Assembly (NCBI GenBank): GCA_040753495.1
Contig: JBFMEF010000141.1
Location: 1 to 33,846 of the forward strand
Direction of reading: 5' to 3'
Source: Candidatus Zixiibacteriota bacterium
GTDB taxonomy: Bacteria > Zixibacteria > MSB-5A5 > GN15 > PGXB01
DNA length: 33,846 bases
Part shown: one piece after another, positions 7,292-15,583 of the stretch
How the letters are laid out: every line of letters begins with the position of its first letter
How positions within the stretch are numbered: the first letter of the stretch is position 1
Program-made: the position numbers and the translations under genes
Notes under the pieces: model-generated
Seen by the model: only the letters and a program-made list of their open reading frames with translations
The model's database searches: none
Told to the model about the DNA's origin: nothing

Positions 7292-8911
7292 TCAGAACAT
7301 GAAAGGATACCGGAAATCTTTCGGCGGGACAAAATTCTCTTTGATTGCCCGCGGGGAGGTCCAGCGAATCATGTTGAGAAGCGACCCGGCTTTGTCATTG
7401 GTTCCGGAAGCGCGGCTTCCGCCAAAAGGCTGCTGTCCCACCACGGCGCCGGTCGGCTTATCGTTGATATAGAAATTGCCGGCGGCATTGCGAAGCGCTT
7501 TCATCGTCAGATTGATAACTCTCCGGTCCTTGGCGAAGATAGCGCCGGTCAGGGCGTATGGCGACGTCTTATCGCAGAGCACCAGGGTCTCCTCGAATTT
7601 ATCGTCATCATACACAAAGATGGTAAGCACCGGCCCAAAAATCTCTTCTTCCATCAACCGAAAATGGGGATTGGTAGTAACCACCGTGGTTGGCTCGATA
7701 AAATATCCCTTGCTGCTGTCGTAATTGCCGCCCCAGATTATTTCCGCCTCGTTGGATTTCTTGGCGTACTCGATATATTCAACAATGGTATCAAAGGCGC
7801 CTTTATCGATGATAGCGTTCATGAAGTTGCTAAAGTCCTCGACATCCCCCATCTTTATCTGTTTCATATCGGCAAGAAATCGCTCTTTGAATCGGGGCCA
7901 GAGCGATTTGGGGATATAGGCGCGCGACGCCGCCGAGCATTTTTGCCCCTGATATTCAAAGGCGCCGCGGGTCATGGCGGTGACAGTCTCATCAATATCG
8001 CCGGAATTATGCATGAAGATAAAATCCTTTCCGCCGGTTTCGCCGACAATCCGGGGATAGGTCTTGTACCGGGCGATATTCTCGCCCACCGTTCGCCACA
8101 TGCCCTGAAAGACGCCGGTGCTTCCGGTGAAATGAATTCCCGCCAGGTGTTCGCTTTTCAGAATAATTTCGCCGACATCAGCCCCCCGCGCCGTTACCAG
8201 ATTGATGACTCCCTCGGGCAGACCGGCCTCACGCAGGATTCTCATTATGAAATGCGCCGTGTAAACAACCGATGAGGCCGGCTTCCAGACTACCGTATTT
8301 CCCATAATCGCCGGCGCGGTCGGAAGATTGCCGCCGATGGAGACAAAATTGAAGGGGGTTACGGCGAAGACAAATCCTTCCAGCGGACGGTAATCAAGTC
8401 GGTCCCAGATTCCTTTGGCATTCTCCGGCTGGACGTCATAAATCACCTGCGTGTAATAGACATTGAATCGGAAGAAATCGACCAGCTCACAGACGGCGTC
8501 AATTTCCGCCTGGAAAACATTTTTACTATGCCCCAGCATGGTGGCGGCGTTCATGATATAGCGATACGGTCCGGCCAGAAGGTCCGCCGCTTTCAGAAAG
8601 ATTGCGGCGCGCTCCTCCCAGGGAAGGGCCGCCCAGAGCGGACGGGCTTTCAGCGCGGCTTCAATCGCCCCTTGAACTTCGCTCTTGCCGCCCTGATAGT
8701 ACTGCCCCAGTTCCAGGGCATGATTATGCGGCGCGGTGATTTTCACCGGCGTGCCCACCCGGATATCCTTTCCGCCGATTACCATCGGGATATCGAACTT
8801 GGTCTTCTTCAGTTCACCGATCGCCTTTATCAACTGCTCCCGCTCGGTGGTGCCGGGGGCATATGAATAGACCGGCTCATTGGAGGGAACCGGCACTCTA
8901 TAATTTCCCAT
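7292..8911 (-). CDS. pruA: 1-pyrroline-5-carboxylate (L-glutamate gamma-semialdehyde) dehydrogenase
   Basis: NAD-dependent aldehyde dehydrogenase that oxidises glutamate semialdehyde/P5C to glutamate, the second step of proline breakdown and the end of ornithine breakdown. The catalytic Glu291 lies in V-G-E-T-G-G-K-D and the catalytic Cys325 in Q-G-Q-K-C-S-A. The cofactor segment F-T-G-S-T-G is at 261-266 and E-E-E-I-F-G-P-V near the end. At 539 residues with an extended N-terminus it resembles the ALDH4/mitochondrial type rather than the PutA-fused or short RocA type. GGAGG precedes the ATG; a strong terminator follows. No proline dehydrogenase gene is adjacent; an ornithine-aminotransferase-like gene lies at 25.6 kb. 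Confidence 0.9.
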   Translation of the reverse strand: MGNYRVPVPSNEPVYSYAPGTTEREQLIKAIGELKKTKFDIPMVIGGKDIRVGTPVKITAPHNHALELGQYYQGGKSEVQGAIEAALKARPLWAALPWEERAAIFLKAADLLAGPYRYIMNAATMLGHSKNVFQAEIDAVCELVDFFRFNVYYTQVIYDVQPENAKGIWDRLDYRPLEGFVFAVTPFNFVSIGGNLPTAPAIMGNTVVWKPASSVVYTAHFIMRILREAGLPEGVINLVTARGADVGEIILKSEHLAGIHFTGSTGVFQGMWRTVGENIARYKTYPRIVGETGGKDFIFMHNSGDIDETVTAMTRGAFEYQGQKCSAASRAYIPKSLWPRFKERFLADMKQIKMGDVEDFSNFMNAIIDKGAFDTIVEYIEYAKKSNEAEIIWGGNYDSSKGYFIEPTTVVTTNPHFRLMEEEIFGPVLTIFVYDDDKFEETLVLCDKTSPYALTGAIFAKDRRVINLTMKALRNAAGNFYINDKPTGAVVGQQPFGGSRASGTNDKAGSLLNMIRWTSPRAIKENFVPPKDFRYPFMF

Positions 8912-8944
8912 TATATCCTCCGTAAATATATCATTGGCAGAATA

Positions 8945-9442
8945 TCAATATCGGTCGAGGTTATTCCATTCGGCATCTTCCAGCCACTGCTTCGGTCGCT
9001 CCAGAAACTGCAGAACATTTTCTATCAGCGCCCAATGCTTATGCTCTTCGTCGGCAATCAGCATAATAGTCTTCCGCGCTTTTTCGTTCTCCGCCGAGGC
9101 CGCTTTCTCCCGATAGAAATCTTCCGATTTTTTCTCTATCTCCTGCGCCTTTTTCCAGGCCGCGACCACATCGGTCGGGAATTCCTTGAAATCTTTCTTT
9201 GCCGCTATCGACTCAAAGACATTCTTAGCCCGCTGGAATACCTTGGATGAGCTCTGCATCTCCGAGGCGGCCGAAAAGTCGCCGTCACGAAACCGCTTGA
9301 AAATATTGTAATGCTTGACCTCATCGTGCGCCAGGTCCTGCAGGATATTCTTCAGGGCGGCATTCGCCGACTGCCCCGCCATTTTCTCATAAAAAGCTTG
9401 CCCGTCCTGCTCCATCTTCATCGCAAATTCAAATATATCCAT
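8945..9442 (-). CDS. Ferritin-like (rubrerythrin-type) diiron protein
   Basis: A 165-residue four-helix protein with repeated Glu/His metal ligands: M-E-Q-D-G-Q-A-F-Y-E in helix 1, H-D-E-V-K-H-Y in helix 2, E-I-E-K-K-S-E-D-F-Y in helix 3 and D-E-E-H-K-H-W in helix 4, spaced as in rubrerythrin/ferritin-like proteins. It lacks the rubredoxin Cys4 tail of a full rubrerythrin. I start it at the ATG at 9442 because AGGAG (9449-9453) is six bases before it; the frame is open upstream to 9481 but without a ribosome site. It is likely an oxidative-stress or iron-handling protein; the activity cannot be assigned. It precedes pruA on the same strand with a 33-bp gap. Confidence 0.82.
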   Translation of the reverse strand: MDIFEFAMKMEQDGQAFYEKMAGQSANAALKNILQDLAHDEVKHYNIFKRFRDGDFSAASEMQSSSKVFQRAKNVFESIAAKKDFKEFPTDVVAAWKKAQEIEKKSEDFYREKAASAENEKARKTIMLIADEEHKHWALIENVLQFLERPKQWLEDAEWNNLDRY

Positions 9443-9550
9443 CATAGTCTCCTGCGCAAATGTCACTCGACACCGCATCAAAAGTTAAATAATCTCGCCT
9501 AATTTACACATTTCCGCCAATTCCGCAACAGGCTTGTGCCATTCTTTTAA

Positions 9551-9626
9551 GGTGCCCCACCGCTTGCGGTGGGATAGTATATAGTACTAATCCGTCCTCC
9601 GAACCCACCCAAAGGGGTGGGGCACC
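9551..9626. repeat. Palindromic repeat A, copy 1
   Basis: Begins GGTGCCCCACC (9551-9561) and ends with its reverse complement GGTGGGGCACC (to 9626). The left part also contains CCACCGCTTGCGGTGG, a small hairpin. Copies of the same words recur at 9849-9890 and 9952-10016. No open frame of credible character crosses it. Confidence 0.85.
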
Positions 9627-9659
9627 AATGCTCTTAGTTTTTGATTGATGCTCATTATA

Positions 9660-9793
9660 CTGTAGGGGCGAACCAGAGCGTTCGCCCTCTGATGGTCTCA
9701 TCCTGCTTCGCAGGATGAGACCGGGTCGACACATTGGTCGACCCCTACCCTAATTCCTTCACCTCTCGGGTCGACACGCGGATCGACCCCTAC
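9660..9793. repeat. Cluster of short palindromes (repeat families B and C)
   Basis: A GTAGGGGCG...TTCGCCCT unit (about 9662-9688) is followed by a perfect 12-bp hairpin, GGTCTCATCCTG (9694-9705) with CAGGATGAGACC (9711-9722) and loop CTTCG. After these come two copies of a unit starting GGGTCGACAC and ending TCGACCCCTAC at 9723-9748 and 9768-9793, 45 bp apart. The GGTCTC hairpin has a relative at about 25400. Confidence 0.82.
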
Positions 9794-9848
9794 TCTATCA
9801 AAAATCGAATCGTGTCAGTCACTGCCACCATCTCCCATCAGACGGTTT

Positions 9849-10016
9849 GGTGCCCCACCGCTTGCGGTGGGATGATACTTAGTACGAATCAAGCGGAACA
9901 GGTCGAAATCCTTCCCTGGTCGCTCTCCTCGGCGAGTCTTCGACCGTGGCGACTTGCGGTGGGATGGTATAAAGTACGAATCCGTCCACCAAGCCCACCC
10001 CAAGGGGTGGGGCACC
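9849..10016. repeat. Palindromic repeat A, nested copies 2 and 3
   Basis: The outer ends GGTGCCCCACC (9849-9859) and GGTGGGGCACC (10006-10016) are the same inverted pair as in copy 1. Inside, CTTGCGGTGGGATG followed by a TA-rich run and AGTACGAATC occurs twice (ending about 9890 and 9982). Between these is a further inverted pair GGTCGAA (9901-9907) and TTCGACC (9939-9945). The rest of the gap from 9443 to 10145 shows no gene; the plus-strand pepF start and ribosome site close it. Confidence 0.78.
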
Positions 10017-10145
10017 GTCGTTGCAGAAGCGGAATTTCCGGTTGAGAATTAGAGCGCAATTAATTATCATATTAGACTATCAACCGGGGAGGGTGAGAGA
10101 CCTTGTGGACAACCATTTAGAGAATAAAGTTAAGGAGAGTTAAAT

Positions 10146-11972
10146 ATGAATTCTCAGATTGTCACCGCATCTGATGTCGCCGCCAAAGCCCCCCGCTGGG
10201 ACCTGGAATCTGTTTTCCCCGGCGGAAGCAGCTCCAGAGAATATCTGGCTTTCAGCGCCGCTATAGCCAAAGACCTGAAGGCGATGGAATCCAGGATCGA
10301 CCGTCTCCCGTCCAAACTGAACAGCGCCAGCCGCGCCACCTGGACTGATTTTATTGTCAAGATTCAGGAGATGATGGCTCGTATCGGTCAGGCCGGCTCC
10401 TTTGTGCATTGCCTTATCAGTCAGGATGTCAGTGACGAGAAAGCGCATCAACTTTATGGGGATATCGACCTCTATCGCTCCCAGTTTCAAAAACTGCTGG
10501 TAAAACTGGAGGCATTCGCCAAGGCGCAGAACGACAAAGAATGGAAAAAGTTGACCGAAGAGAAGAAGCTCGAAAAGTCCGGCTTCTTTCTTAATGAACT
10601 TCGCGAAATCGCCAAGATGAAGATGCCTCCCGAGTTTGAGGCATTTGCTGCGGAACTGGCGGTTAACGGCTACCATGCCTGGAACCGTCTGTACGACAAA
10701 ATGTACGGCGACCTGCGGGGCGACTTTTCCGAGAACGGCACGGTCAAAGAGCTATCGCTCGGACAGCTGGCTAATAAGATGAATTCTGCCGACCGCGAAA
10801 TTCGCCGGCAGGCGTTTCGCAAAATCGAGCAAGCCTGGGAATCGCGGGCAAATCTGGCATCAATGGCGCTCAATTTCCAGGCGGGATACCGTCTGACTCT
10901 CTACGACAAACGGAAATGGAAATCGCCGCTTCTGGAGCCGCTTCTCAACAGCCGCATCAAAGAGAAAACCCTCGAGGCGATGTGGTCGGCGGTCGAGAAA
11001 GGGGCGCCGAAATTGCAGAAATATATCAATGCTAAAAAGAAAATTCTCGGTATCGATAAGTTCTGCTGGTATGACCAGAGCGCGCCGGTCGGAAAATCAA
11101 GCACGGTCTATCCTTTTGATGAAGCGGCCGATTTCATAATCGAAAACTTCCGCGATTTCAGCGCTGAAATGGCTGATTTTTCGCGAATGGCAATTGATAA
11201 GCGATGGGTCGAGGCGCAGGACCGTCCCGGCAAGGCCGGCGGCGGATACTGCACCACGCTCGAGGTCAGCAAGGAGAGCCGGATATTTATGACCTGGGGA
11301 GGCGGATTCGGTGATGTCGGCACGCTGGCGCATGAACTGGGGCATGCCTATCACCACTTTGTGCTGAAAGATTACCCGATGTTTGCCGCGGTCTATCCGA
11401 TGACTCTTGCCGAGACCGCCTCGATATTCAACGAATTTCTGGTCACCGATGCCGCCCTTGCCAAATCGAACGACCCGCAGGAGAAATTGATGCTTCTCGA
11501 CCAGAAACTGCAGAACGCCCATGCTCTTCTTTGCAATATCTACGCCCGTTTCCTTTTCGACCGCTCTTTCTATGAGGAACGGAAAAAAGGGCTGGTCAGC
11601 CGGAGCCGTCTGGATGAACTGATGGTGGCGGCGCAGAAGAAGGCGTTTGTTGGAACGCTTGACCCGAATGAGGGACATCATCCCTTATTCTGGGCTTCCA
11701 AACTCCATTTCTTTATGACCGATGCTCCGTTTTATAATTTCCCGTATACCTTCGGGTATCTCTTTGCCGGCGGGGTTTATAACCGGGCAAAAGAAGAGGG
11801 AGCGTCATTTGCGAAAAAATATCATGCTCTTCTGGCCGATACCGGCATGATGACCAGCGAGAAAGTGGCGAGAAAACATCTCGGTGTTGATATCACGAAA
11901 GAAGATTTCTGGAGCGAGGCGGTGAACCGCGTCCTTGCCGACATCGAGCCGTTTGTGAAGCTGGCTTCGTAG
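10146..11972 (+). CDS. pepF: Oligoendopeptidase F (M3B metallopeptidase)
   Basis: Cytosolic zinc peptidase that cuts medium-size peptides. The zinc motif L-A-H-E-L-G-H-A-Y-H-H gives ligands His396 and His400 with catalytic Glu397. The third ligand, Glu423 (M-T-L-A-E-T-A-S-I-F-N-E), is 27 residues after the first His, as in M3 peptidases. The N-terminal half is the helical region expected for PepF, and the length (608) fits. No signal peptide is seen. AAGGAGAG precedes the ATG. It stands alone after the repeat block, with another repeat cluster after it. Confidence 0.95.
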   Translation: MNSQIVTASDVAAKAPRWDLESVFPGGSSSREYLAFSAAIAKDLKAMESRIDRLPSKLNSASRATWTDFIVKIQEMMARIGQAGSFVHCLISQDVSDEKAHQLYGDIDLYRSQFQKLLVKLEAFAKAQNDKEWKKLTEEKKLEKSGFFLNELREIAKMKMPPEFEAFAAELAVNGYHAWNRLYDKMYGDLRGDFSENGTVKELSLGQLANKMNSADREIRRQAFRKIEQAWESRANLASMALNFQAGYRLTLYDKRKWKSPLLEPLLNSRIKEKTLEAMWSAVEKGAPKLQKYINAKKKILGIDKFCWYDQSAPVGKSSTVYPFDEAADFIIENFRDFSAEMADFSRMAIDKRWVEAQDRPGKAGGGYCTTLEVSKESRIFMTWGGGFGDVGTLAHELGHAYHHFVLKDYPMFAAVYPMTLAETASIFNEFLVTDAALAKSNDPQEKLMLLDQKLQNAHALLCNIYARFLFDRSFYEERKKGLVSRSRLDELMVAAQKKAFVGTLDPNEGHHPLFWASKLHFFMTDAPFYNFPYTFGYLFAGGVYNRAKEEGASFAKKYHALLADTGMMTSEKVARKHLGVDITKEDFWSEAVNRVLADIEPFVKLAS

Positions 11973-11999
11973 CTGTGCACGGCCGTCCGCTCGTTTCTT

Positions 12000-12120
12000 G
12001 AGTAGGTCAAAATCCCCTTGGGTTTTGACATTTCTTGTAGCGGGGTCAGATGAAGTAGGGCAGGAGCCTTGCGCTCCTGACTGTCTTTCCCGACCACGAT
12101 CGGGAGTCCAGAAGAGTAGT
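12000..12120. repeat. Palindromic repeats D and E after pepF
   Basis: A GTCAAAA...TTTTGAC hairpin (12006-12030) is followed by CAGGAGCC-TTGC-GCTCCTG (about 12061-12079) and CCCGA...TCGGG (about 12090-12104), ending GAGTCCAGAAGAGTA. The same words, in the opposite order, recur at 14301-14392. A hairpin CTCACCCGTTGGGTGAG (12180-12196) follows. Confidence 0.78.
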
Positions 12121-12228
12121 ATGAAGGCCAGCGGAATGTTGGTCTTAAAATTGATACTTTATAGCCAGAAAAAAAGACTCTCACCCGTTGGGTGAGGCAC
12201 CGAAACCCATTTGAAGGGAGCCGCAATC

Positions 12229-13197
12229 ATGAAAAAAGTCTTTCTTTCACTATCATTGGCATTACTGTCTCAACTCGCCTTCGGTCAGTATTTTCACGCT
12301 GCTCGAACCGGAGTACATCTTTCCCTGCCTAATGCTGGATGGGGGCTTGATTTTCCGGCCGAGGATTTTCTCGTTGAAGATGCCAAGCTCGATCCCAATG
12401 GTAATTACGTCAGTTGTCGTGCGGGTGGAAAAGATATAATCATGCTCTGTTATTTCGAGCACGCACCGGTTGAAGGAGATGCGGCGGCCTGCCGCAATTA
12501 CTACATGGAGAAGAGCAAAGAGGCTCCGATGAAGGTAACCGGACTTCGCGCTTATGAACTCGGCGAAATGGCGGTATTCGAATACCTTGTAACACAATAT
12601 CGTGGGGAACAAGTCAATCAAATGAATGTACACTCCTATTTGGCTCGCAATGGGTATTGCGCCGAGGTACATCTGTCGCGCTCCAATTATGTTACAGCAG
12701 CTTACGATGATTTGATGAAAGTGCTCGAAGAAGTCCGCGCTTCGAACGGAATCGACCCTGTTATTTCACTGCAATTTGAGTTTGCCATGATGTATTACTC
12801 ATCCGAGAATTATGACAGCGCCATCGTAGAATATGAAAAAGTGCTTGATCGCGAAGAAGAACTAAAGAAGTACAATAAGTATTTCTGGTACATCGCCTAT
12901 AATAACTTGTCTAAGTCATACCTCATGGCAGGCCAACCGGACAAGGCTATTGAGATATGCCAGCGAGGTTTGAAACGCGATAAAAAGTATCCAATGTTTT
13001 ACTATAATTTGGCCTGCGTGTTCGCGAAAGAAGGGGACGGAAGTCTGATGCTTGAGAATATTCGCAAGGCATACAAGTATAAAGACAGGATGCTGCTTGG
13101 CGAAATTATACCAAATCCAATGGAAAGTGAAACGTTTCACGAAATATTAAAGATTGAAGAGGTTCGCAAGGAATTAGAAAAAATCGTGCAAAACTGA
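12229..13197 (+). CDS. Exported protein with C-terminal TPR repeats, unknown function
   Basis: A 322-residue protein starting M-K-K-V-F-L-S-L-S-L-A-L-L-S-Q-L-A-F-G-Q, a clean Sec signal peptide with cleavage likely after A-F-G. A beta-rich domain (about 20-170) of no family I recognise follows, then TPR-like helices: F-A-M-M-Y-Y-S-S-E-N-Y-D-S-A-I-V-E-Y-E-K at about 185-204, A-Y-N-N-L-S-K-S-Y-L-M-A-G-Q-P-D-K-A-I at 224-242, and F-Y-Y-N-L-A-C-V-F-A-K-E-G-D near 260. I chose the ATG at 12229 because AAGGGAG lies 8 bases upstream; the frame is open to a TTG at 12211. It is AT-richer than neighbours and flanked by repeat clusters, suggesting an accessory gene. TPR modules usually bind other proteins; the partner is unknown. 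Confidence 0.78.
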   Translation: MKKVFLSLSLALLSQLAFGQYFHAARTGVHLSLPNAGWGLDFPAEDFLVEDAKLDPNGNYVSCRAGGKDIIMLCYFEHAPVEGDAAACRNYYMEKSKEAPMKVTGLRAYELGEMAVFEYLVTQYRGEQVNQMNVHSYLARNGYCAEVHLSRSNYVTAAYDDLMKVLEEVRASNGIDPVISLQFEFAMMYYSSENYDSAIVEYEKVLDREEELKKYNKYFWYIAYNNLSKSYLMAGQPDKAIEICQRGLKRDKKYPMFYYNLACVFAKEGDGSLMLENIRKAYKYKDRMLLGEIIPNPMESETFHEILKIEEVRKELEKIVQN

Positions 13198-13516
13198 CCA
13201 TTCATGGTCGACAAATGAAAGTCAAAGTTATTCGTTCTGCGTCGCAATGCGAAAATGGCACGAGCCGCCAGCGGAATTGCCAATTAGGCTCTTGCCCCAT
13301 TATTTTGCGCGAGGTTGTTAAAATTTGTTCAATGCGGTGTCAGGAGTCACTCCTAACACTCTTCTTGCGGAGGGGAGTCTCTCCTGAAGCGGGACAAACG
13401 GCTTATAATTGGAATAGGTCCGTCAGTAAAGATTCCTGACGGCGAGGTAGAGGTGAAAAAGAGTACTTTTTGAAGTCCATCGGGTAGCGATTCTGCTGCC
13501 CAGGTACGCTCGTCTT
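13198..13516. repeat. Intergenic region with palindromic repeats
   Basis: 319 bp without a credible gene. GACCAT/ATGGTC form a small palindrome just after the stop of the previous gene. CAGGAGTCACTCCT and GGAGGGGAGTCTCTCC (13340-13386) and CCGTCAG...CTGACGG (13420-13442) are hairpins of the same style as those at 14401 and 19689. A 74-residue open frame runs through them but has no family features and looks like a by-product of the repeats. Confidence 0.6.
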
Positions 13517-14287
13517 ATGAGAGTCAAAATGACAATGAGAAGATTACCGCTTCTTCTGACCCTCTTTGCAGCCATTACTGTCATCTTCTTGCATCAGGCA
13601 GACGGAGGAGAACGTTGCACCGAATATGGAATCGGAATTTATGATCCGATTGGTTCACAATCAGGAGATATTAATGTGGTGATTTATTCTCAACCGGACC
13701 TGACATCGGATACCGTTGCTGTTTGGCGTTCCACGTACATATATGTCCGTCAATCTGATACCTCATTCTGGTTTGGTGAGGTAATGGCTGAATATGCCTA
13801 TGAAACTGTAGGATTTCCAATCTTGGAGATCAGCCCGGATTCAAACTGGATCAGAGTGGCCTTCAACTGCCATGATAGTATTGGCAGTTCAGACGGATGG
13901 ATATTGAGACGTCGGTCCCGCGAAATATTTGAGTTATGGGCAGATATAATTCCTCGCCAAGGAGCGGTTTACTTCATAGATGATGAAGACGTCAGGTTCT
14001 ATGATTCTCCCGAATCTGATTCGGCTTTGACCGAAGCATTGAGAATAGAGTATGGATATCGGTCCGACGGAACCAGAACCTTAGAGTGGAATTATATAAT
14101 ATATCCGCAGAGCGTACAGGGTAAGTGGATGGAAGTAATTGTGGAAACACCATCGGCGTACTGCCTTTCACCGAAGGAATTTAAACTCTATTATGGTATT
14201 GATGAACCGAAACGGTTCCACGCCTGGATTCGGTATCTGGATGATACTGGACGTCCTTTGGTCTATTATTTTCCGCGGGGTTGTTAG
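13517..14287 (+). CDS. Exported protein of unknown function
   Basis: A 256-residue protein whose N-terminus (M-R-V-K-M-T-M-R-R-L-P-L-L-L-T-L-F-A-A-I) is a signal peptide, cleaved near H-Q-A-D-G. The mature part is rich in Trp, Tyr and acidic residues and reads as mostly beta strands. One stretch (about 40-125: V-V-I-Y-S-Q-P-D-L, then W-I-R-V-A-F and G-W-I-L-R) has the spacing of a bacterial SH3-like domain, but weakly. No catalytic motif is visible. The ATG at 13517 is the first of three in-frame Met codons (13517, 13529, 13535) and lacks an obvious ribosome site. Like the TPR gene before it, it is AT-rich and sits between repeat clusters. Confidence 0.62.
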   Translation: MRVKMTMRRLPLLLTLFAAITVIFLHQADGGERCTEYGIGIYDPIGSQSGDINVVIYSQPDLTSDTVAVWRSTYIYVRQSDTSFWFGEVMAEYAYETVGFPILEISPDSNWIRVAFNCHDSIGSSDGWILRRRSREIFELWADIIPRQGAVYFIDDEDVRFYDSPESDSALTEALRIEYGYRSDGTRTLEWNYIIYPQSVQGKWMEVIVETPSAYCLSPKEFKLYYGIDEPKRFHAWIRYLDDTGRPLVYYFPRGC

Positions 14288-14299
14288 GACCAACAGTCT

Positions 14300-14500
14300 G
14301 GTAGGTCAGGAGCCCTGCGCTCCTGACTGTCATTCCCGACTCGGGTCGGGAATCCAGAAGAGTAAGTCAAAATCCCCTCGGACTTTGACATTTTTTTGCG
14401 CCGTCAGTCCGCCGTGGCGGACTCCTGACGGAAATCGTCATTCCGGCGTACGCCGGAATCTATTCTTCTGGATGCCGGATCAAGTCCGGCATGACAAGGA
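14300..14500. repeat. Dense palindromic repeat cluster (families E, D, F, G)
   Basis: In order: CAGGAGCC-CTGC-GCTCCTG (about 14308-14326), CCCGACTCGGGTCGGG with GAATCCAGAAGAGTA (to about 14365), GTCAAAATCCCC...TTTGAC (14366-14390), CCGTCAG..CCGCCGTGGCGG..CTGACGG (14401-14431), ATTCCGGCGTACGCCGGAAT (about 14440-14459), and ATGCCGGA..TCCGGCAT (14472-14492). The last unit, with flanks, is identical over 31 bp to 19747-19777. No gene is seen in the 267-bp gap. Confidence 0.85.
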
Positions 14501-14554
14501 GTCAGGTTCGCAAGGAACCTGCCCTACTCCCAACCTTCTCCCGCAACTCTTCCA

Positions 14555-15583
14555 TCAATAACTCGTCGGCTCCAGTTTCACTTTCCCCCGGAATATCCGG
14601 TATACCGCCGTTGTGTACGCAAGCACCAGCGGCATCCCGATACCGGCGATAATCAGCATTATCCCCAGCGTCTTCTGCGATGACGCCGCATTGTAAATAT
14701 CGAGGCTGTTCTCCGGGAACGGTTGGGAATAGATAAGGTACGGGAACATCCCGATACCAAAAAGCGCCAGAAGCGCCATCATGGCGCAACAGGAGGACAG
14801 AAACGCCCGGAAATCGCGCCGATGATAAATCTCGCGCGGAATATTTGCCACCGCCAGCATATTCAGAAACGGCACGATAAAAAGCACCGGATGCGTCTTG
14901 ATATACTCCGTCATATGCGGGACATACAGAAGCGTAATCATCGTCGTGGCGACATAGCAGATAACAAAAAATATTATCGTATTATTCACCCAGCCGCGGA
15001 CTTTCTCGTGAAGTTCCCCTTCCGTTTTAAGCACGACATAAATCGCCCCGTGCATCATAAAAAGAGCGACCGTTGTTATCCCGACAACTAATGCATACGG
15101 ATTCAGCAGTCCGAAAAAAGTCCCGGCGAATTCATGCTCGGCATCAAGCGGAATTCCCAGCGCGATATTCCCCATCGCCACTCCCAGCAGAAGCCCCGAA
15201 ACAATCGAGCTGACGCTGAAACTGACATCCCAGAGATTGCGCCACCATTTCATCGTCTGCTTGCTTCGGAATTCAATCGCCACGGCGCGGAAAATCAGCG
15301 CGAAAAGAAGCAGCATCAGCGCCATATAGAAACCGGAAAATGCGGTGGCATAGACCATCGGAAAGGCCGCAAATAGCGCCCCGCCGCCGGTCACCAGCCA
15401 GACTTCGTTGCCGTCCCAGACCGGCCCGATGGAGTTCAGCATTATCCGCCGATGTTCATCTGTCCGGGTAAAGAGATGCAATGCCCCCACGCCGAGGTCG
15501 AAACCGTCCAGCACCGCGTAGCCGGTGAAAAGGACGCCGACCAGCATAAACCAGATAGAATTCAAATCAAAACTGAAATTCAT
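14555..15583 (-). CDS. cydB: Cytochrome bd ubiquinol oxidase subunit II
   Basis: Membrane subunit of the cytochrome bd quinol oxidase, which reduces oxygen to water with high affinity. The start matches the family: F-M-L-V-G-V-L-F-T-G-Y-A-V-L-D-G-F-D-L-G-V-G, then G-P-V-W-D-G-N-E-V-W-L-V-T-G-G-G-A-L-F-A-A-F-P (about 53-75). Eight to nine hydrophobic helices follow, and the length of 342 fits. The start overlaps the cydA stop by 4 bp (15580-15583), so the two are translationally coupled. A repeat cluster, not a clear terminator, follows the stop. Confidence 0.95.
   Translation of the reverse strand: MNFSFDLNSIWFMLVGVLFTGYAVLDGFDLGVGALHLFTRTDEHRRIMLNSIGPVWDGNEVWLVTGGGALFAAFPMVYATAFSGFYMALMLLLFALIFRAVAIEFRSKQTMKWWRNLWDVSFSVSSIVSGLLLGVAMGNIALGIPLDAEHEFAGTFFGLLNPYALVVGITTVALFMMHGAIYVVLKTEGELHEKVRGWVNNTIIFFVICYVATTMITLLYVPHMTEYIKTHPVLFIVPFLNMLAVANIPREIYHRRDFRAFLSSCCAMMALLALFGIGMFPYLIYSQPFPENSLDIYNAASSQKTLGIMLIIAGIGMPLVLAYTTAVYRIFRGKVKLEPTSY

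Noticed and set aside
7280-8275. 331-residue plus-strand open frame opposite pruA
   Set aside because: Antisense shadow of a well-defined aldehyde dehydrogenase with intact catalytic residues.
9551-10016. Possible CRISPR array
   Set aside because: The repeats are palindromic, unequal in length and spacing, partly nested and not separated by unique spacers of equal size; no cas gene is present.
9504-10070. Several 60-100-residue open frames in the repeat block on both strands
   Set aside because: They run through palindromic repeats, have repeat-derived protein sequence (such as P-P-L-W-V-G) and no family features or ribosome sites.
13215-13439. 74-residue open frame after the TPR gene
   Set aside because: It crosses hairpin repeats, has no recognisable domain and no good ribosome site.
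14139-14561. 140-residue open frame overlapping the exported protein and the repeat cluster
   Set aside because: The first part is a shifted frame of the real gene and the rest is translated repeat sequence.
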